Source of the DNA: an uncultured Candidatus Saccharibacteria bacterium
GTDB lineage: Bacteria; Patescibacteriota; Saccharimonadia; Saccharimonadales; Saccharimonadaceae
DNA length: 64,000 bases
Assembly (NCBI GenBank): GCA_937906385.1
Contig: CALCYQ010000004.1
Location: forward strand, 310,001 to 374,000
Direction of reading: 5' to 3'
Under the pieces are notes generated by a model. It made no database searches and was not told where the DNA came from. It saw only the letters and a program-made list of their open reading frames with translations. A program made the position numbers and the translations under genes. This document shows positions 59,422-64,000 of the stretch, one piece after another (position 1 is the stretch's first letter; each line of letters opens with the position of its first letter).

Positions 59422-60109
59422 GCAATATATACCTTAAATGCCTAAAGCCATCTCGCACCGTACGTAACTTCGGCTTTCTACCTTTCACTCCCCTACGTAG
59501 TTCTACTGGCACTTGTCCAATCGTTGCGCCTTTGCGTTTTGCTTCCGCAATCATCTCTGTTGCAAATTCCATACCGGTCGTCTTATAATCCATCATCGCA
59601 AGACTATCCTTCCGAATCCCCCGCAGACCACAATGAAAATCATAGACATCAGTCTTGTATTTCTTGCGTGCAACCCAAGACAATCCGCGCACCCCAATGT
59701 GGTGCGACAATGGCATTGCTCGATGCGCAATCCCACCTTTGAAACGATCACCAATCACTACGTCGCAGAGCGCTAGTCTGTCATACATATCGCCCAGTTT
59801 TGCGAAATTATAAGTTAAATCACAGTCCCCCATAATAATCCGCTCGCCTTGCGCTGCTTTCAACCCAGCCCGTAGCGCGCTCCCATATCCTGGCTGCGTC
59901 TCTTTAACTACTACTGCACCCTTTTCCTTCGCAATCTTTGGCGAGTCATCAGTGCAATTATTATCGACGACTATAATTTCCCCTTTTAGGCCTGCGCCTA
60001 GCAAAAAATCATTCACTTCATCGATGCAGCCACCAATCGTCATCTCCTCATTCAAACAAGGCATCACTACCGACAAATCAATTTTATCTTTCGCATGCTT
60101 TCGGCTCAT
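59405..60109 (-). CDS. Family 2 glycosyltransferase, polyprenyl-phosphate sugar synthase-like
   Basis: 234 residues, soluble GT-A fold. LSVVMPCLNEEMTIGGCI opens the nucleotide-binding half; IIVVDNNCTDDS; KETQPGYGSALRAGLKAAQGERIIMGDCDLTYNF (in pieces) gives the DxD-type metal site. Lacks C-terminal membrane helices. Likely transfers a sugar from a nucleotide sugar to polyprenyl phosphate. ATG overlaps the dnaE stop (ATGA); the downstream membrane gene overlaps it by 17 bp. Confidence 0.87.
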   Translation of the reverse strand: MSRKHAKDKIDLSVVMPCLNEEMTIGGCIDEVNDFLLGAGLKGEIIVVDNNCTDDSPKIAKEKGAVVVKETQPGYGSALRAGLKAAQGERIIMGDCDLTYNFAKLGDMYDRLALCDVVIGDRFKGGIAHRAMPLSHHIGVRGLSWVARKKYKTDVYDFHCGLRGIRKDSLAMMDYKTTGMEFATEMIAEAKRKGATIGQVPVELRRGVKGRKPKLRTVRDGFRHLRYILHDGTN

Positions 60110-63100
60110 TTCACTACTACACCTTCGGCACCGAACACATTTGTTAATTCATCCACTAAAGCTTGGCCTGGTTCGCAACGGAATGGCATCCGCATCGCCT
60201 TCTTCTCTTCGCCAATCACTAAAATCACTTCTGACAACCCCGGATATACCGCGCAGCTCTGTTTTAGGCTAATCAAGGCCTCCTTATTTGTCGGGTCCAT
60301 CACTCGTACAAATAATTTCTTCGGCTTAATTGGCGCCACGTTCGCGTCGCTTTCGGTCGTTCTAAAATGCGTTGCCGGCTTATCTTCGCCACCCCGACGA
60401 AATCCGCCATTACCGCCCGCGCCGGTCGCCATCACTTTTCCGCGCGGCTTTTGACTCACGCCTTTCGTCGGCGTCTTTAACTTCGCACCCGTCGATTGAT
60501 AGCTATCTAATTCTTCATCCGTAATAATGCTGATTTCTTCAGCGTTAATTTTCGCCTCATCCGTCTTGTTACCATCGCGGTCCGACGCATTCACGCGCCC
60601 AGTCACTTTCACGACCGCATCTTGCACTAATTTCGCTCCAACTGTTTCGTAGGTCTTCGGAAATACAATCACTTCAATTTCGGCCACCTTATCTTCAATC
60701 TTCACGAACGCCATCTTGGAGCCGCTCTTCGTTACGAGCGAGCGCACATTCGTGATAATACCGCCAATAATCACGTTCGCACCATCAATCTCTGGCTTTA
60801 TTTCCGCAATCGGCATCGTCTGCTCTTCGAAATATGTGTCATATTTATCTAGTGGATGCGCCGAGATATATAAGCCCATCAAGTCGCGCTCCCACATCAG
60901 CTTCTCTTTATCGGAATATTTCGTAGGCGCCGGCTGAATCTCCACTTCTGGCACCTCCGCCGCCGCGCCCATCGCGCCAAACAAATCCGTCTGACCATTT
61001 GCCGCGTCTTTTTGCATCTTGTTGCCATAAGCCTGAATCTTTTCCAGATTAAACAACAAATCTGAACGATCCGCAAAGCTATCAAAACCACCGGTCTTAA
61101 TTACCGATTCCCAGCTCTTCTTATTAAACTTCACGCTCGATACGCGTTTCGCAAAATCACACACCGACTTGAAGCGTCCGCCACGGTCGCGCTCGTCCAC
61201 CACTTCCTCTGCTAGCGCTTTGCCCATCCCCTTAATCGCCGCCAGACCAAAGCGAATCGTCTTCGACTTGCCTACTGTCGCAAAATCTGGATACGATTCG
61301 TTGATATCAGGCCCAAGTACCTGAATGCCCATGCGCTTGCATTCCGTCATCTCAATCGCCAAGCGATCCGTCCAGCGCATATCTGCCGTCATTAAGGCCG
61401 CCATGAATGCTTCCGGATAATAAGTCTTTAAATATGCCGTCCAATACGCCACCAAGGCATAACACGCCGCATGACTCTTGTTGAAACAATAGTTTGCAAA
61501 GTCGAGCAACTGACTCCAGAATGTCTCAGCAATCTCTTCCGTCGCTCCGCCAACCTTCACCGCGCCTTCAATAAACAGCGGCTTCATCTTCTCCATCAAG
61601 TCAACTTTCTTCTTACCCACCGCCTTGCGCAGTGTATCCGCCTGGCCACCCGTAAAGCCGCACCATTCCTTCGACGCCTGCATGAACTGCTCCTGGTAAA
61701 TCAAAATACCATAGGTACTCTTCAAGGAATTCTCGAGCCCAGGATGCAAATACGTAATCGGCTCTTCACCGTGCTTGCGTTTAATAAAGCTCTCAATAAA
61801 CTGCATCGGACCCGGACGGTACAACGCGTTCATAGCAATCAAATCATCAAACGCCGTCGGCTGCAGCTCGCGCAAATATCGCTTCATGCCCGCCGATTCA
61901 AACTGAAATACGCCCGTCGTATCACCTCTACGGAATAGCTCGTAGACTTTATCGTCATCCAGCGGCAATTTGTTCATATCGATCACTTTGCCGTGCACCT
62001 TCTTAATGATGCGGAGCGCCTGCTGAATCACCGATAAGTTCGATAAGCCCAAAAAGTCCATCTTGAGTAGGCCGAGCTCCTCTACTTGCGGCCCTGGATA
62101 TTGCGTCGCAAGCGGCCCTTTTGCCGAGACTTCTAATGGCATAAACTTCACCAAATCATCCGGCGCAATCACTACACCGCAAGCATGCACGCCGTGCGAG
62201 CGAATCGTCCCCTCTAGGCGCATCGCAAGATCAATCACCTCCTTCGCTGTCGGATTTGTTTCGTATTCATGTTTCAAATCTGGCTCATTCACAATTGCAT
62301 CTTTTAGCTTTACGTGATGCCCCATCACTGGGTCTGGCACCAACTTCGCGATTCTATCTGCCTCCGCAAACGGCACATCCAGCACGCGCGCCACATCGCG
62401 CACGGCGTTTTTCGCCATCATCTTGCCGAAAGTACAAATGTTACTCACGCGCCCTTTACCATATTTTTGCGTACAATATTCAATCACCTCATCACGCCGG
62501 TTATCCTGAATATCCGTGTCAATATCCGGCATCGAGATACGATCTGGATTCAAGAAGCGCTCAAAGAGCAAATCGTATTCTAGCGGGTTCAAATCCGTAA
62601 TATGAATCGCATATGCGAGTAGTGATCCTGCCGCCGATCCGCGTCCCGGCCCATAAATAATCCCCTGGTTCTTCCCCCAGTTAATAAAGTCCTGCACAAT
62701 CAAGAAGTAGCCATTATAGCCCATCTTGTCGACCGTTTCGAGCTCATAGTCAATGCGATCCAAAATCTCTTTCGAAAGCAACGGCCGAATCTCCGCCACG
62801 CTCTTCGTAGCCGCTTCTTCTTTCGACAGATAGCCAAAGCGTTCCGCCAAGCCTTGGAACACCATCCGGTCCAAAAATTCCTTTTCCGTCTCGCCCGTTT
62901 CAATCGGGAATTTCGGAATTAAAATCCGCCCTAGCTCAATCTTCACATTACAACGGTCGGCAATCCGTTTCGTATTGCGCACCGCCTCTGGGCAAGTCTT
63001 GCTCCAGCGCGAGATAATCTCCTCCGGCGGAATCACATTCAGCTGAAAATCCTTCAAAGTCATGCGATTCGTATCGGTAATGCGGCTACCCGTGCCTACA

Positions 63101-63810
63101 CAAAGCAACACCTCGTGTGCATCCTGATCCTCATGCTTCAAATAATGCCCATCGCACGTCACCACCAGCGGCAATCCGGTCTTCTTTGAAATCTCCATCA
63201 ACTTATTGTTGATTTTAGTCTGCTCCGACCAATGCGTCGGCGAATCTGGATGTCCATGATCCTGCATCTCGAGGTAAAAACGGTCTTCGTATACTTTCGA
63301 GTACCAATCCACCAGTTCCATCGTGCGTTTTTCGTCATCCGCCCGAATCGCCATCGAAATCTCCGATCCCGCACATCCCGAGCAGCAAATAATTCCCTCG
63401 TTATATTCTTCCATCACGCGGTGATCGATGCGCGGCTTGTAATATTTACCGTCAATCTCCGCTATCGTCATTAAGCGGCACAGATTCTCAAAACCCTTGT
63501 CATTCATTGCGAGTAGCGTAATATGAAAGCGTTCCTTGTCATAAGCCGGGTCACGATCCTCTAAACGCCGCGCCGCCACGTAAGCTTCCAAACCCAAAAT
63601 CGGCTTCACGCCTGCATCGGTCGCTGTCTTATATAAATCAATCAAACCCGACATTGTGCCGTGGTCGGTCACCGCCACTGCTTCCATGCCCTTCTCTTTC
63701 ACGAAGTTAATCAGCTCATCAACCTTCGTCAAGCCATCCAATAAAGAATAATGCGTGTGATTATGTAGATGCACAAAATCACTTGGTTTTAACTGTTCCT
63801 CCGTACTCAT
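60106..63810 (-). CDS. dnaE: DNA polymerase III alpha subunit
   Basis: 1234 residues. Replicative polymerase. N-terminal PHP domain (FVHLHNHTHYSLLDG, AVTDHGTMSG); palm with GPGRGSAAGSLLAYA and the catalytic Asps in SMPDIDTDIQD; fingers with FQFESAGMKRYLREL; helix-hairpin-helix (AIKGMGKALAEEVV); OB domain (VIIGGIITNVRSLVTKSGSKMAFVKIED in pieces); C-terminal domain after a Lys/Gly-rich linker. Leaderless: TAAAAT, 6 nt, ATG. First gene of an operon with two glycosylation genes. Confidence 0.97.
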   Translation of the reverse strand: MSTEEQLKPSDFVHLHNHTHYSLLDGLTKVDELINFVKEKGMEAVAVTDHGTMSGLIDLYKTATDAGVKPILGLEAYVAARRLEDRDPAYDKERFHITLLAMNDKGFENLCRLMTIAEIDGKYYKPRIDHRVMEEYNEGIICCSGCAGSEISMAIRADDEKRTMELVDWYSKVYEDRFYLEMQDHGHPDSPTHWSEQTKINNKLMEISKKTGLPLVVTCDGHYLKHEDQDAHEVLLCVGTGSRITDTNRMTLKDFQLNVIPPEEIISRWSKTCPEAVRNTKRIADRCNVKIELGRILIPKFPIETGETEKEFLDRMVFQGLAERFGYLSKEEAATKSVAEIRPLLSKEILDRIDYELETVDKMGYNGYFLIVQDFINWGKNQGIIYGPGRGSAAGSLLAYAIHITDLNPLEYDLLFERFLNPDRISMPDIDTDIQDNRRDEVIEYCTQKYGKGRVSNICTFGKMMAKNAVRDVARVLDVPFAEADRIAKLVPDPVMGHHVKLKDAIVNEPDLKHEYETNPTAKEVIDLAMRLEGTIRSHGVHACGVVIAPDDLVKFMPLEVSAKGPLATQYPGPQVEELGLLKMDFLGLSNLSVIQQALRIIKKVHGKVIDMNKLPLDDDKVYELFRRGDTTGVFQFESAGMKRYLRELQPTAFDDLIAMNALYRPGPMQFIESFIKRKHGEEPITYLHPGLENSLKSTYGILIYQEQFMQASKEWCGFTGGQADTLRKAVGKKKVDLMEKMKPLFIEGAVKVGGATEEIAETFWSQLLDFANYCFNKSHAACYALVAYWTAYLKTYYPEAFMAALMTADMRWTDRLAIEMTECKRMGIQVLGPDINESYPDFATVGKSKTIRFGLAAIKGMGKALAEEVVDERDRGGRFKSVCDFAKRVSSVKFNKKSWESVIKTGGFDSFADRSDLLFNLEKIQAYGNKMQKDAANGQTDLFGAMGAAAEVPEVEIQPAPTKYSDKEKLMWERDLMGLYISAHPLDKYDTYFEEQTMPIAEIKPEIDGANVIIGGIITNVRSLVTKSGSKMAFVKIEDKVAEIEVIVFPKTYETVGAKLVQDAVVKVTGRVNASDRDGNKTDEAKINAEEISIITDEELDSYQSTGAKLKTPTKGVSQKPRGKVMATGAGGNGGFRRGGEDKPATHFRTTESDANVAPIKPKKLFVRVMDPTNKEALISLKQSCAVYPGLSEVILVIGEEKKAMRMPFRCEPGQALVDELTNVFGAEGVVVK

Positions 63811-63859
63811 ATAGATATTTTACCATGCCACTTGCTCTCTGGTGCAAAAACGCCTCCTC

Positions 63860-63888
63860 TTGACAAAACATAAGTTTTTTGATATAAT
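63860..63888 (+). promoter_or_regulatory. Consensus promoter, possible seventh of the cassette class
   Basis: TTGACA (63860-63865), 17-nt spacer AAACATAAGTTTTTTGA, TATAAT (63883-63888). The spacer ends TTGA as at 23121 and 32600 but lacks GCAAA. Confidence 0.8.
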
Positions 63889-63934
63889 TGAATTATTGGG
63901 TATCTCTTCAAACATAAACAGAAAAAAATAAAAC

Positions 63935-64000
63935 ATGCCAGCAAAAACACGTAAAAATATTTTATTTCGCTATTTTCAAATAATAAAACCGCTCCACGTT
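63935..64000 (+). CDS. Start of an unidentified gene, cut by window edge
   Basis: 22 open codons from ATG at 63935 (PAKTRKNILFRYFQIIKPLHV), about 40 nt after the predicted transcript start; no obvious Shine-Dalgarno. Basic then hydrophobic, as at the N-terminus of ABC transporter membrane subunits, but too short to assign. Confidence 0.35.
   Translation, partial: MPAKTRKNILFRYFQIIKPLHV

Noticed and set aside
1..64000. Possible UGA recoding, as in Absconditabacteria/Gracilibacteria
   Set aside because: Genes such as cysS and dnaE end in TGA at the expected length, conserved genes contain no internal TGA, and the glycine tRNA seen has anticodon TCC.
1..64000. CRISPR arrays, insertion sequences, integrases, phage genes
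   Set aside because: No regularly spaced direct repeats, transposase-like proteins or integrase motifs found.

Overview
The window looks like a chromosome segment of a Patescibacteria/CPR bacterium, most likely a Saccharibacterium (TM7). This assignment is an inference. The supporting signs are dense, mostly short-spaced genes, many small proteins of unknown function, a type IV pilus cluster, large sortase-type surface proteins, a DnaG-type primase without zinc ligands, and translation starts placed directly after -10 boxes (leaderless mRNAs). TGA acts as a stop (for example in cysS and dnaE), so the UGA=Gly code of Absconditabacteria/Gracilibacteria is not in use. I saw no CRISPR array, insertion sequence, phage module, rRNA operon or replication origin.

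Layout. 1-9.8 kb: primase (cut at the left edge), a YjbR-like protein, oligoribonuclease, MscL, ArgRS, CTP synthase and a metallophosphoesterase, with three stand-alone unknown genes interspersed. 9.9-21.8 kb: surface region with a 2269-residue VWA/pilin-repeat adhesin, tRNA-Arg, a subtilase with a C-terminal dockerin, and an LPXTG-anchored small protein with a cohesin/Ig-like domain. 21.9-27.7 kb: TyrRS, two more stand-alone genes, a eukaryote-type phosphomannomutase homologue, TpiA and a Lys/Pro-rich tail-anchored protein. 27.7-31.8 kb: a DUF285/BspA-like surface protein between tRNA-His and tRNA-Gly, then a DsbA-like thioredoxin. 31.8-37.9 kb: an archaemetzincin-like protease and pilM-pilN-pilO-x-pilB. 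38-47.7 kb: YchF, a two-component system, QueA and Tgt, an AI-2E-family permease and CysRS. 47.8-53.5 kb: an SPFH protein followed by three paralogous zinc-ribbon membrane proteins, resembling Bacillus YdjI/YdjG but without PspA. 53.6-64 kb: pyrophosphatase, a gap-rpiB-rpe-like-pfkB-LOG operon, a dnaE-GT2-membrane protein operon and the start of another gene.

Two expression styles stand out. Most first-in-operon housekeeping genes have TAnAAT or a close variant about 5-9 nt before the ATG, with no Shine-Dalgarno and no clear -35. Six stand-alone genes (3059, 4333-, 6493, 23203, 23855, 32520-), and possibly a seventh at the right edge, instead have TTGACA/T-N17-TAtAAT promoters with similar spacers (TTGCAAA-GTGTGC in four), leaders of about 50-200 nt that are often folded, and Shine-Dalgarno sites. 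The six complete ones also have their own terminators, and at least several favour G-ending codons unlike their neighbours. Only one of them has a recognisable function, a metalloprotease. This set, the dockerin/cohesin-like pair and the SPFH/zinc-ribbon cluster are the best candidates for undescribed biology here.
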